Shown here piece after piece: positions 50,790 to 61,497 of a stretch of 64,000 bases of DNA. The notes under the pieces are model-generated. The model ran no database searches. It was not told the origin of the DNA and was given only the letters and a program-made list of their open reading frames with translations. Positions within the stretch are counted from its first letter, which is position 1; every line of letters starts with the position of its first letter. Origin of the DNA: Pseudeuparius sepicola (taxonomy: Eukaryota > Arthropoda > Insecta > Coleoptera > Anthribidae); NCBI GenBank assembly GCA_963920635.1, contig OY987302.1:25581278-25645277 (forward strand), in the 5' to 3' direction. A program made the position numbers and the translations under genes.

Positions 50790-52140
50790 TTAGAATTAGA
50801 ATAGTACTTTTGGCTTACACCATCATCAGTGCCAACCTGGAAAATACATATTGAGAATGTATTGTTGTATGTTCGAAGTAATGTTGAGACAATTTGAGGA
50901 AGATTATATACAGGGGTGTCCCAGGTTTTTTGATCAGGACTTTGACATGTTGTTGAAAAACTCATTGTAAGGCGGGTTGCTCATATAAACATAAGTCCTA
51001 AAGTTCTTTATTTCTGAGATACAGGGTGCTGTAGTTCTCTTTTGAAAATTGAATTATGGCAATATCTCCCAAAATAATCAATCTGCTGAACTGAAATTTG
51101 GTACTGCTGTGTTTTTGGGGATGGAGAATAAGCTGGAAATAACAATTCCTATATATCTAAGAAAGGGCGCCAGTTGTGCTATTTTTGGGTGGTGCTTTTA
51201 CTCTTAACTTTTTTGAGGATATCTTTTTGGTCTTGCAGGTCCATCATTTTAGTGCATCTTTTCATTTGCAACAAAAGTGTAATTTTGTTTCATAACAATA
51301 AAATAAACTGTTCGAGTAAAAATTTGCCAAAACGTGCCCCAAAACACCTGTTGAATCAAAATATAAACATAAAATTTTCACCTACCACTTTGAAATGCTA
51401 CAGATCAACTGTACCATTTAAAGTGAGAAAAAAATCCCTATGAACAATGAACCAAAAATTATTTGCTTTCAAAACGGAAAGGATTAAATTTGTCAAAATT
51501 TGGACACCCTATTTCAAGAAAACCATTAGTGTTTTGACCAATGTCCATTTGGCATTTTTTTCTTCATTTTGAATGTACAGTTGATCTGTAACATTTAAAA
51601 GGGGTAGGTGAAGATTTTATGTTTCGAATGTTGAAGTTAACACGTGTTTTGGGACATGTTTGGCAATTTCAGCCCAAACGGTTTATTTTATTCTTATGAA
51701 ACAAGAGTATCTTTTTGTTGCAGAATGAAAAGATGCACTAAAATGGTGGACCTGCAAGACCAAAAAGATAACACCAAAAAAGTTACGAGTAAAACAATGA
51801 TCCGAAAATGGTGCAAGTGGCATCCTCTTTGAGATATGTAGAAATTGACATTTTCAGCTAATTCTCCATGCCCAAAAACTCAGCAGTGCCAAATTGAAGT
51901 TCACCAGCTCGATTATTTTGGGAGATACTGTTATAATTCAATTTCAAAATGAGAACTACAACGCCCTGTATCTCAGAAATGAAGAAGTTTAGGACCTATG
52001 TTTATACGAGCAACCCACCTTACAATGAGTTTTTCTACATGTCAAATTCCTGATCAAAAAACGTGGGACACCCTGTATAAATATAACCACCACTACTTAG
52101 TGTCAGCTCTGCACAAGAAATTATAGAAGAGATTGTAATT
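50790..52140 (-). repeat. Interspersed repeat split by a TATA-flanked element
   Basis: The minus strand carries TTTTCCAGGTTGGCACTGATGATGG with CCTCAAATTGTCTCAACATT upstream of it. The matching outer part (GCACAAGAAATTATAGAAG, ~52118) lies beyond the insertion at 50911-52075. The same sequence is continuous at ~59310-59480 on the plus strand, proving the insertion. The repeat class is uncertain; a Penelope-like or LINE 3' region is possible. Confidence 0.6.
50911..52075. mobile_element. CAGGGTG-class fold-back element, TATA target duplication
   Basis: CAGGGGTGTCCCAGGTTTTT at 50911 and AAAAACGTGGGACACCCTG at 52075, flanked by TATA (50907-50910, 52076-52079). The arms are very long: AATGAGTTTTTC..., CTGAGATACAGGGTGCTGTA, AGATGCACTAAAATG and TAAACTGTT blocks all return inverted, leaving almost no loop. 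It could form a ~550-bp stem. No coding capacity; ORFs at 51174 and 51644 are arm products. Confidence 0.85.
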
Positions 52141-52156
52141 TAAAGGAAATAATATA

Positions 52157-52735
52157 CAGTGTCCTCCAAAAAGTTTGCATCATCTTTATTAATTATTTAT
52201 TTTAAAATTTAACTTTGGGATTACCTTTTGCTTTAAAAAATATGGTCTGTCAAAAATGTAGTTTAAAAATAAAAACGCTAAAAATGGACTTATTTTAATT
52301 TCAAAAAGTTTTACTTGAAAAAGTTGTTTCTTCTAATTGTACACAAGTGTGCCAAATTTAAGCATTCTCTTGGAAGAGTGTTTTTCCTGCATCATATGAT
52401 AACCAGAGGTTACGTTTCCTATGCCACAAATCTAACGCTTTACTCTTCCTGTCGTTTTTAAAACTACACTAATTCACTAATTACTAATTTAACTATATGT
52501 CTTTTATCCCCATAATATCCTTAAAAAAAAAAACAAGAAACACATCAACGCAAGCCGGCAAATCTCAACGAACTCTGGATCAGCTATTGGGGCATAATAA
52601 AGCAAATGCGCATCAATCATAAAGAGCTCGTGCTAGTTAGCCAGAATAAGCAATTTATTAAGGATATTATTTATAGACCAAGTAGGTTCAGTAAATTCAC
52701 AAAAACCAGTAACATTTATTGTTAAATGATAACTG
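52157..52735 (+). pseudogene. Possible Tc1-like transposon remnant
   Basis: The left end TACAGTGTCCTCCAAAAAGT resembles Tc1-type termini. At 52552-52720 the plus strand reads NLNELWISYWGIIKQMRINH, KELVLVSQNKQFIKDIIYRP, similar to the last ~60 residues of Tc1-like transposases (ELW ... W ... LV.S). No matching right end or DDE motifs were found. Confidence 0.35.
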
Positions 52736-53657
52736 TCAAAATTTTTACTATATGTAGAGTGTAGATATCAACTAATTGTTCCAAATTGATGTTTTTTAAT
52801 GTTGCTTATACATTTATTTCGTAAGTCCAAGATAAATTTAAGAAGAAGTTTGGCAATGGTGCAATCATTGCATTGTTTTGTTTTAGATTTCTGTTACTAA
52901 CTCAGACAAATAATGTTACTAAACTTTTTTTTTTATCTTGGCAGGTATTTATTTGTCTGACCTTTATCTTTTATCATTTTATTAACTTCTGGCGATAAAG
53001 TCACTCCAATAAAATTGAGGTGTGCTACTCAGGGTTAGAGGAGAGCTGAGTTATTTGCAGGTTCGTTAAAATTTATATACATATATTTATTTATTTATTT
53101 TTAGTTGGAAATAGGGCGCCACCTACTTTTGAAATTTTTCTTATATAAAGATTACTTCTTAAAGTAGGAAATGGAAGTAAAGATTGTTAATAAAAAAACC
53201 TGAATCTCCGTATACCCTGTACTAAAAATGAATGAAAGAGAAAGGTCTAGATTAGTCCTTTATTCAAACCTTGCCTTGTTTCTCACAAATAAAAATCACA
53301 AATGCATAGAAACATTTATTAGTTTTCCAAAAGATAACATTTACTGTGAAGCAACTATTTGCTTATAATGTAACTGTCAAAACGACCGACTTATTTCCAA
53401 AATTTAATTAGATTTAAAACCAAATTTTAGGTTACATGTTTGTATATACGAAACGGTTTCGAAACTCTTCGTTTACAATTACCATTTCACGACTATGGGC
53501 AATTATAATTTTAAGGTTAAATTTAAACTGCAAAAATCATCACAAAGTTCATATACGTCAAATCGTAAAATCACTGATATAAAATTAGGAGAATCACAAG
53601 TCAAATAAACTGAATATAGATAAGGGTTGATCCTACCTCAGCCACGTAGACAACGCC
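52736..53657. other. AT-rich intronic/intergenic stretch
   Basis: No gene recognised. Contains ATACCCTGTA near 53212, a lone CAGGGTG-type end. Confidence 0.4.
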
Positions 53658-53800
53658 CAGATAATAATAATAATAATAATAACGTTTATTTAGCAACAAT
53701 AATAGTACCATTTAACATGATGAAAGTAAATTAAATAAATAAAAACAAAATAAACGTAGATGATCCCACTAAGATGTTGCAAATCACTACATACGATCAA
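53658..53800 (-). repeat. LINE 3' tail remnant with (TAA)n
   Basis: (TAA)7 at about 53660-53680 is followed by AACGTTTATTTAGCAACAAT, i.e. on the minus strand a 3' UTR ending in (TTA)n like the LINE at 21425. No coding part was recognised. Confidence 0.4.
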
Positions 53801-53928
53801 ATAAATTCCATGACCATACTTGAGGCAGACGTTCCCAGTATTCTCTAGTTGACTAACGAACACGCGTGGTTATTTCTGCATGTATTTTCCTTGTTGTCCA
53901 AAATCTAACATCATGACAGCAAACTTCG

Positions 53929-54010
53929 AGAAATTCACAAGCTCCCGGAAATTTCACAAGCTCCAGGAAATTTCACAAGCTCTGAGAAATTCAGAGGCTC
54001 CCAGGAATTC
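53929..54010 (+). repeat. Minisatellite of ~20-bp GGAAATTTCACAAGCTCC units
   Basis: Four imperfect copies in tandem (AGAAATTCACAAGCTCCC, GGAAATTTCACAAGCTCCA, GGAAATTTCACAAGCTCTG, AGAAATTCAGAGGCTCCC). The open frame at 53880-54101 spans it but shows no other protein feature. Confidence 0.75.
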
Positions 54011-54110
54011 TCTATACAAAATTACCCGTTTTTCCTCTTTTCTTCAAAAATCAAAGAGTATACTCACCACTATTGAGTGGGAATCCTTTTTAAATAAATA
54101 ACCCAAAGAA

Positions 54111-54717
54111 AAGGAGTCAAATAGGCTTCACAGGACACAGCAAAAATTTATGGAAGTAGTTATTTTTTAACCTAATAAAGATATACATTGAAAAATATCA
54201 ATGAAAACTAACAGAATGACGGCATAACTTACGAAATTAGCTGTAGGATGACAGGGGTCAGAAAACATGGTTAAAGGGAGTATATCCATCCACAGGCATT
54301 TTACAAATCACTGGCCATTTACTTTCGACATGATCTCCACTAAGATCAACATTGAACTTCGTTGAAAAGTTACTTTAAAATATCAAATTCGTGCCGAAAT
54401 TCTTTGCCCTTGTCTTCATCGCCGGAATAAATAAAAAATCAACAAAAACAAAACAACAACCGTTCTGTTTTGGTGGTAACGCGAAAACTGAGCGCCATCT
54501 GTACGTGTCTAGCGGAAAACGCCAAGCAAGAACGGGAAGGTGCTAAAGAAAACGCTCGCGAACGGCCTGCTAATAGCGTTTTGCGAAGATGGGCGGAAGA
54601 CCACTTCTTACCATTACCGCTAGGTGGCATCACCTGATCAACTTACATTTCTGCAAGAGGTAGGAATTTGCAAATGCTACAAACTTTTTATTACTAAATA
54701 TCAATAAGAATATATTG
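54111..54717. other. Unassigned stretch with a GC-richer patch
   Basis: 54460-54640 is GC-richer (TGGTGGTAACGCGAAAACTG, GCTAGGTGGCATCACC) than its surroundings. A 64-codon minus-strand ORF lies here without recognisable domains. It could be a host promoter or exon, or a TE piece. Confidence 0.3.
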
Positions 54718-55068
54718 TCATGTTTGATGCAACGTTGATGTACCTTCAAATATTTAGGATAGAAATGTATTTACATTAAATTTTCTGGTACCAAATTGTT
54801 ACCAAAATAATGATAAAATATCGTCAAACTATTTCATGTATCTAACTAAAATTCAAGACTTTTGCAGAACAATGTACCTTTCATTTTAATTAATTGATTT
54901 TATTAATAAAAAGTGGTGAATTTTGGTTAGATACATCAAATAGTTGGATGATATTTTAATTTAGTATTATGTTGGCATCAATTTAGTACAGGAACATTTA
55001 GTGTAAATAAATTTACATATATCCTAAATGCTTGGCGGTACATCAACATTGCATCAAACACAACAAAA
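54718..55068. mobile_element. Palindromic MITE with TTTGATGCAACGTTGATGTACC ends
   Basis: TTTGATGCAACGTTGATGTA at 54723 pairs with TACATCAACATTGCATCAAA at ~55059. The arms extend through TATTTAGGATA and TTACACTAAAT-type blocks, and the two arms are diverged. ~340 bp. Confidence 0.7.
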
Positions 55069-55154
55069 TTTTAAAGACAGTATTATCGACATTTGGTAAT
55101 AAAAAATTAATAGAATGATAAAGCTAGCGATATAAAACAGCAAATTACAAAGAA

Positions 55155-55225
55155 ATTTCGAGTTAAAAGTTGATATTCTGGGGATCGTCCTTGCTTGGTC
55201 TCAAACTAAGATGCTGTGAAAATTA
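55155..55225 (+). repeat. Relic of the satellite element's terminal repeat
   Basis: GAGTTAAAAGTTGATATTCTGGGGATCGTCCTTGCTTGGTCTCAAACTAA-like sequence aligns to the inner part of the terminal repeat at 460-572 (GAGTTGAAACTTGACC, GGGGATCAGCCTTGCTTGAT). There is no satellite beside it, so the family also occurs without the 326-bp repeats. Confidence 0.5.
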
Positions 55226-55610
55226 GTTAAATCGATTAATATAAGGATAAATTTATGGCGAAAAATAAAAAAAAACATTCAGGAGAAAAGTACAATTAAT
55301 TTTGAAAAAGGTTGCTAAAAACAATAGATCTACTAGATCTACCGTCAGTTCTTTGTGATAATTGTTATGTTTTGTTTGTCATTAATATTACTCGTATAAT
55401 AATAAACTCATGATCTTACAACAGTAATTTATAACTTTAAGATTTATTTGTTGAACACAGTACACAATTAACAATAAAAATCAAAGCCCTACAATGTTAA
55501 TTAGTAGTTCGTAGTCGTGGTGCAACTTTTCTTGTTTGAAAACTGTGTTGTGTTGCTTTTTCAAGGCTTGTAGTCTTGTATTTTCTAGTTCCAACAAGTG
55601 CTGTACTACC
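55226..55610. other. Unassigned, possibly BEL/Pao 3' non-coding region
   Basis: Lies downstream of the BEL/Pao integrase in that element's sense (minus strand). AT-rich; no LTR end could be identified. Confidence 0.35.
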
Positions 55611-57045
55611 TCATTCAGTTCGGAGGAGCGATGTTGGGAGGTACTGTAACCTCTCATCTAACTTGAAGAACCACTGGTTGGGTTTGTACTTTTCAAGGAC
55701 GAATGTTGGATTTGGTAGATAGCTTTCATTCCCTGTATTCGATTTAGTTCTGAGTTGCAAAGAACTTAAATACTCAGATGACCAGCGCCTCCAGAAGTGC
55801 TGGACAAGTTTTTTGAGTATTTCATTATTAGTGACTCTGTTTAATGGCAGATGACTAATGTCTCTTTCTGGTAATGCAATCACAGCATCACCGATTAAGA
55901 AGTGACTGGGCATGAGGGGTAATAAGTCATTTGGGTCATTAGATGAGGTGTAAAGCCCTGGTCTATCTGGTGTGCACTTCACATGCATAGTGCGATTCCA
56001 ATTATAATAATAATAATAATAATAATTCTCACCCTCACAATACTCCAAACTGGGAGTACCCCAGAAGCAACCACATGCTTGTGCGGGGGAGGGGGGCAAA
56101 TACTATTATTTTGTCTTCGTTGTAGGTATATTTTAGGCATTTTCACCAAAATGCCTTCATTTTCTCTTCTTGTTAATCAATTTACACATCACTGCTTTCA
56201 TCTAGTATGGACAATAATAATAAATCATAATCTTTCGGTCCTAATTTTTCAAAATCATATTTTTTTATGTTTTTTCTTCTCAAGTTTGGCATGTTACCTT
56301 TCACCTGCAAGACTCCGGGCGATAAGGAGACAATAGCATGTCCCAATAATGATACAACGAAAATTTCCAGATGATAAGGGATGCAGCTTTTGGGGGACGA
56401 GCTTTCAGTATTGCCTCTATTTGACATAACACCGTATGGAGACCTTTACAAGTTAGACATGCGAGTTAAAATTTGTACTAAATGAAATTTAGTGGACTTG
56501 TCGGCTGCCTCCCATAATCCACCACAGTGTGGAGTTCGAGGCAGAATAATGCCTTGTATTCTGTTTTTAGACAAATAATCTTCAAAATCAGGTGACTGCA
56601 CTGACCCTCAAAGTCGTTCAATTTTCTTTTTTAATTCAGAATTTGTCCCTATAAAATTGGTCAGAGTCAATATTTTGACATAGTCCTCTCCGTACAATGA
56701 ATCGTTTTTAAGGTGCTTAAATCCCCCGCTAACTCAGTATGTATAGCACGTGTCTTGAAGCAAACAAAATACATATGTAAGTTTTTACCAGTTTTCTAGA
56801 ACGCAATGTACCATCCTTTATAAGTATGGGTCCTGCAAAGTCTATTCCTGGGCGTACAGGTGTAAGTAACAATTTTGGAATGTCTCCCATGAGTGGGGTG
56901 TTAAAATTCGGCTTGGCCTTAAAGCAAACATTACACTTATGTATAATGGCCTTAACTGCATTTTGCCATGTATAATCCTATATTTGGATCTGATAGAGTT
57001 TAGTGTCATTTGAATACCGCCCTGTAAATTTTGTGTATGTTCAAA
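55611..57045 (-). pseudogene. BEL/Pao LTR-retrotransposon integrase relic
   Basis: On the minus strand: EHTQNLQGGIQMTLNSIRSK (zinc-binding H, ~57040), IIHKCNVCFKAKPNFNTPLM (C-x2-C, ~56930), PGIDFAGPILIKDGTLRSRK with the first catalytic Asp (~56850), FIVRRGLCQNIDSDQF (second Asp, ~56700), HCGGLWEAADKSTKF with the Glu (~56510), then the C-terminal domain SHFLIGDAVIALPERDISHL, LVQHFWRRWSSEYLSSLQ and KPNQWFFKLDERLQY. This order is diagnostic of BEL/Pao integrase. Frameshifts and a SINE tail at 56001-56121 break it. Protease and RT are absent. Confidence 0.85.
56001..56121 (-). repeat. SINE 3'-end fragment inside the BEL/Pao integrase
   Basis: (TAA)n then TTCTCACCCTCACAATACTC and CAACCACATGCTTGTGCGGG, the inverse of the 3' half of SINE copies A and B. 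The open frame 55611-56099 runs through it by chance, so its first ~35 codons are SINE and not integrase. Confidence 0.75.
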
Positions 57046-57339
57046 ATGTATGATTAGTTTAGTTAAAGTGTGGTTAGGGGTACAATTAGAGGGTGTTTTT
57101 GTGTGCTGACAAGTCAGAATGTCTTATTCTGTGATTGAAAACAAGACTTTTTGTATAACCAGATCTGTCATTAAAACATCGTTCAAAGACAAAACTGAAT
57201 CCGATTTGGCCAGTTCCGTAAGTGAGGGAATAGTATATTTCATTACAAATCTCGAAAACAGGCTATTCCCGTGCACACATGACAGTTTCCCGTGTGAGGC
57301 GTAGACGAACAAGGGAAGTCGTGCCCTCTGGTGCTGTGT
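57046..57339. other. Spacer between BEL/Pao and recombinase relics
   Basis: Contains a ~60-codon open frame on each strand without recognised motifs. It may be further BEL/Pao polyprotein too degraded to read. Confidence 0.35.
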
Positions 57340-58085
57340 TGGCTATGATTGAGTTATTGAACAATTTTCGAGAAACTTCAACTTTTCTGCTTATTAATTC
57401 TTCGATGTAACCGGTTAAGAACGCCAACCTCCGTGTCTTTTTAGAGTAAGTAAATCTCCTCCAACTTCAACCAACATAGATGCTGATGGTATTGCCTTAG
57501 GCCATGCTCAGTGTATTCCGTAGGATCTTTTAGATTCAGGTATTCCGCAATGTTTTTGGTTACATTTACCATTGCTATAGGCAATAAATAATCTATTGCT
57601 TTTTCATGTTTGCAGGTCATAGTTTTACGATACAATTTGCATGGTTGAAACAAGGATCCTTCGTCTATAACTGTAAAACTGTGATTTTTGCCATCTTTTA
57701 GAAACACTACCAAAAAACGCCCGTTATCTTGTATGTTTGGGCCAAAAATGTCAAATATTAAAATTACTTTTGATAGTAACCATTTTTCGTCTGGGGCTGC
57801 AAGAATAAATTGAGTAACTTGGTCTGCAGTTAACACCTTGAATTTTTTAGGACATATCCTTCAAAAATTGCTTGTTTTCGAAAAATCGCTGACATAAAGT
57901 GGACAACTTCATGGTCAAGAATGTCGTGACTCACGCTGTTTACCTTTTTTTGTTTGCACTATTCATAAAATTGTTGGTACTTGCTCTCATATCTAACTCC
58001 TGACTTTTTTGGTAATAACTCGGCACTTATTTTTGTTGCTTGATGCTCAGGAATTTCTTGGGATTTGTTTGGAGAAAACATTTTT
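57340..58085 (-). pseudogene. Crypton-like tyrosine recombinase relic
   Basis: On the minus strand: MFSPNKSQEIPEHQATKISA, LLPKKSGVRYESKYQQFYE (stop) CKQKKV, an N-terminal core-binding segment. After a frameshift comes FKVLTADQVTQFILAAPDEK, WLLSKVILIFDIFG, NGRFLVVFLKDGKNHSFTV, IAEYLNLKDPTEYTEHGLRQ (H-x2-R), then in a third frame SASMLVEVGGDLLTLKRHGG W, and in a fourth TGYIEELISRKVEVSRKLFN with the catalytic Tyr. This is the arrangement of eukaryotic Crypton/KIAA1958-type YR proteins. The GACRxxEL segment that holds the first catalytic Arg is missing between DIFG and NGRF. At least three frame breaks and one stop are present. Confidence 0.75.
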
Positions 58086-59309
58086 AATAAAAGCGTTACA
58101 GCGTTGTCGATGTTTATAAACTAGCGTGTGGTAACTAGCGTTGTTTACTCACTTCTGAAAACGAATTATTTAATCTCATATCCAAACGGTTGTGCGAGGT
58201 TAAATTTTTAAAAAATTTTGCCTTCATGTCAGATAGTTAGTTCTCAAAGTAAAAAACGAAAGGCTTTAAAAAGTTTAAGGCTAAAACTTAACCAGGAATG
58301 TAATACTAAGTTATATTAAATGATATTATTCCATTGCACTGAATATCATTCTTGTTTACTAATTAAATTTAGTGTTATTTTAATGAGAGGTTAGCGCACG
58401 GGAAAACTATTTTCTTGTGTAAGTGCACCGAAAATGAAGATGAGCAGGAAAAGAGCACTTTCGTTATCCAAAAATCAACTTGAAACAGGGTGTTTTCGTA
58501 GAGTTATAATGAAAAGTCTTTTACACTTACCGACTTTTCCCATTCTTTGTTAGAAGAGCTAATTTTGTATTTAGTAAATAAATTAAAAGTGCATCCCATT
58601 CATGGGTATTTTGCCCTAACACTTTAAGAGCTCCTAGATTTTCATTAAAATTGTCTCAACAAATTTCGAAGACGAAAATGGGATTCCTCTTTGATAATAG
58701 GTAATTCAAAAATATCTCTTGTGTTGATGTACAATTAGTTTTTTCTTTTCATAATGGACTTTTAACATGCATCATGCTATAGAATAATTGCCATATTCGT
58801 TGTTTCTAATGATTGAATTAGGTGACTACATGAACGAAGGTAAATACTTCTTTGCACATGACTTAAACGTGAATTTTCATACGAAGTAAAAACATCAGAA
58901 AAGGTCAGCCAGTCACTGAATGAACCTCTAAACTGTGGTAGGGTTATAGGGAGTAGTTTTAGATGACTTTCTAGATCAAAGTTTTAATATTGCTAGGAGT
59001 TCCACATATTGTTAAAACAATAAAATTATCGTAATTGTAGAGCTTGTTTTTGAACAGCTGAATACTTTGCTACATTATGTTATTTTAAAATTGAAAACTT
59101 ATTACTCCATTACGAGTCGATTCGCGCATGTATGGAAGTGGTGGGGGAGACAACGAAGTATTCAACTATTATGAGACCCATTCTAATAAAAATCTTTGTT
59201 GGGCACCGGGCATGGAAGAACCAGGTTTTTATTAGATCTTAGATGATTTTATTGTTTTAACATTTAAAATGTATGTATATAAATATGATTTCCTCTATTA
59301 AGAATGAGT
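58086..59309. other. Unassigned stretch
   Basis: No recognisable gene, repeat pair or terminal motif. A short frame at 58434 (MKMSRKRALSLSKNQLETGC) has no family resemblance that I can see. Confidence 0.4.
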
Positions 59310-59480
59310 ATGTATTCTATGATTTCTTGTGCATACTTGACAAATAAGTAATACTATTCTACTTGTATAATCTGCCTCAAATTTTCTCAACATTATTTTA
59401 TAACAATACATCCTCATTACACATTTTCCAGGTTGGTACTGATGATGGCATAAGCAGAAATACTCTGCTAATAATAAATG
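59310..59480 (+). repeat. Uninterrupted copy of the GGTTGGTACTGATGATGG repeat
   Basis: CTGCCTCAAATTTTCTCAAC and TTTTCCAGGTTGGTACTGAT match the split copy at 50790-52140. This copy has no insertion and so shows the empty site of the TATA-flanked element. The 86-codon ORF at 59363 spans part of it. Confidence 0.6.
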
Positions 59481-59990
59481 AAATTAGTATCTTCCTTTCC
59501 TACAAGCGAATCCTTGACCATTCTAAGATACTAGTACAAAACTTAAATGAAAAATCGACAACACACAACGTTAATGAGCTATATTTAGAATTTATTTTAT
59601 TAGAAAATGATAAAGGAGTTTAATTATAAAATTTTCTTTTTCGTATCTTGAAGAATGGTCAAGATGGATTTTAACTGTTTTGTGGGATTGGTTACAATGT
59701 ACTGAAGAACTTATCGAACATTTTCTCATTAACCTGTATATTTTGCATATATAGGTTTATTCAAAAACAAATACCGCATGTACCATAGCATAATCTACAG
59801 CAAAATTAAAGTAACTTGTGTCTTTTCTTTTTACACAAAGGTCCGGATTAAGGCAGAGATAGGCCTTTAAAATAACCCCTAATTTCAGTTTTTCGACCAT
59901 AACTTCTGAACTGATTGATTGATTTTCCTCATATTTAAATATTGAGAGCAATTAACTATTTCCATTTTCTAATATCCTTCTATAGTCTAT

Positions 59991-60266
59991 CCAAGTTACA
60001 GAGGCAGTAGATATAAACAAAATCACATGACCGCATTGCTATCGATTACCAGGGTCGGACTAATATATGAGATTCTGCAACAAGTCTGCACACGATCCTA
60101 CCTATGCAGGAAACTTGACTGAGGGAAGAGTTGGCCCTGCATTTCACTCACCGCCTAAACACTTGAGATTTTACAATGGCCAGACCAATAAGAGAATAGG
60201 TCACATCGCGACCACGTGGTGGCCAATGTTTTGATTCACTGCCTCTGTAACTTGGATATAGTATAG
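59991..60266. mobile_element. TATCCAAGTTACAGAGGCAG MITE, copy 2 (intact)
   Basis: TATAGTCTATCCAAGTTACA at 59991 and the inverted TGTAACTTGGATATAGTATAG at 60266. 276 bp, ~90% like copy 1 at 47209 by eye. It contains ACCACGTGGT and CGATTACC blocks shared with copy 1. Confidence 0.85.
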
Positions 60267-61361
60267 ATGTCACAAACGCCTCAGGTACCGAATTATCTCG
60301 GAATTACAAAAGTAATATCGGAAGAGACGACTGTTCAGAATCTGAAGATTACCTGTGTTGATGATATTTTATATTTCGTTATGAATAATCTATTACTATT
60401 TTTTGTATACATTCAGAGTTTATGAATTAAGATTTATAATGTTTAGAAAATTAAATAGATCATTTCAGATTAATTCTTAAGTACTAGCAAGTATAAGTAC
60501 ATTAGATTAGTACCATTTTGTAACTTTAACTGTTGTCCGAACCATTTGTACTTTAGTTTTTGTAACTACCACTCTCAGGCAACTTGTTTTGTAATATTTC
60601 ACCAGTGCTTTCATCGCAAATATATTTATATTACATTGCTACCAAAGATGTGGAATTATTTCTATTCTCCTAAAATATCCGTAAGTACGGCAAGTGTTAC
60701 TGTGAGACCACCACAACCACAACAAGAAGCAAGCCAACCACCGCAGCAGCGGCAGTACGCCAGAACTCCAAAGTACCTTTGGCAATTTGTTGAAAAGCTA
60801 ATTTCCTGTTTTTCATATCTCAAATGAGTGAATCTTAATCTCAAGCTTATAACTACATTTTGCACGATTTGTTATAGTCACATTTGTGACCATTAGAAGG
60901 CTCTATTTACACATACCTTGCAGTTACAATTTTTCTAGAACTTTTTTTGTGTACTATTTCTGTAAAGTAGGTAGCCTGTCTCAATGCAGAGTTTATTTCT
61001 CTACAAAGAAGTATTCTTGAAATTTTCTCATAAAAGGTACCGTTTTCAAGATAACTTAAAAAACTACCAATCTTGCAAGGGCCAAAGATTCAACATTAAA
61101 GCAAATCAAAATTACTAGAGGTGCGAAGGATATCTCAAGAATATGATGGCTGTTTCGACTGGCTTGCACATTCACTATCAGTTGGCAGCGAGCTTCTGTC
61201 TGAGTCTTATCGATGTAGTGTCGATGACAATAATATACTAGTAAATAAATACAGAGTGAGAATGAGGGTCAAAGGCTAGTGCTGCGCCATCACACGTAAA
61301 GGGTAATAGGTGTTGTTACAAGATAATAAATGAATTGTTGTCATGAAACAAAAAAAAAAAC
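60267..61361. other. Unassigned stretch with possible coding ends
   Basis: Immediately after the MITE an open frame reads VTNASGTELSRNYKSNIGRD then DCSESEDYLC and stop (to 60360). It is preceded across the MITE by a pyrimidine-rich CCTTCTATAG, so it could be an old 3' exon. At 60680-60827 a Pro/Gln-rich frame (RPPQPQQEASQPPQQRQYAR) ends in a stop. Neither is recognisable as a family. Confidence 0.25.
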
Positions 61362-61497
61362 AATAGGTAGTAAGGTAAAATTCAGTCTTGAACCACAATA
61401 AATCCAAAAAAGAAACTAGTCATTGTATTCTACTTTATACTTATTATACTGGATTTATTGTGGTTCAAAACTTTGAATTTTATGTTACTACCTATTA
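61362..61497. mobile_element. Short palindromic MITE (AATAGGTAGTAA ends)
   Basis: AATAGGTAGTAAGGTAAAATTC at 61362 and its partner GAATTTTATGTTACTACCTATT at 61497. The inner arms TTGAACCACAATAAATCCA / TGGATTTATTGTGGTTCAA pair exactly. ~136 bp hairpin. Confidence 0.75.

Noticed and set aside
51174..51832. Frames with hydrophobic segments that might be membrane proteins
   Set aside because: They are in the opposed arms of the TATA-flanked fold-back element and share sequence with each other in reverse.
55611..56099. 162-codon frame taken as one integrase protein
   Set aside because: Its first ~35 codons come from a SINE tail; only the remainder is BEL/Pao integrase, so the ORF as a whole is an artefact of insertion.
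60546..60827. 93-codon Pro/Gln-rich frame
   Set aside because: The first half is AT-rich read-through and only a short PQ-rich segment looks protein-like; no homology recognised, so it was not called a gene.
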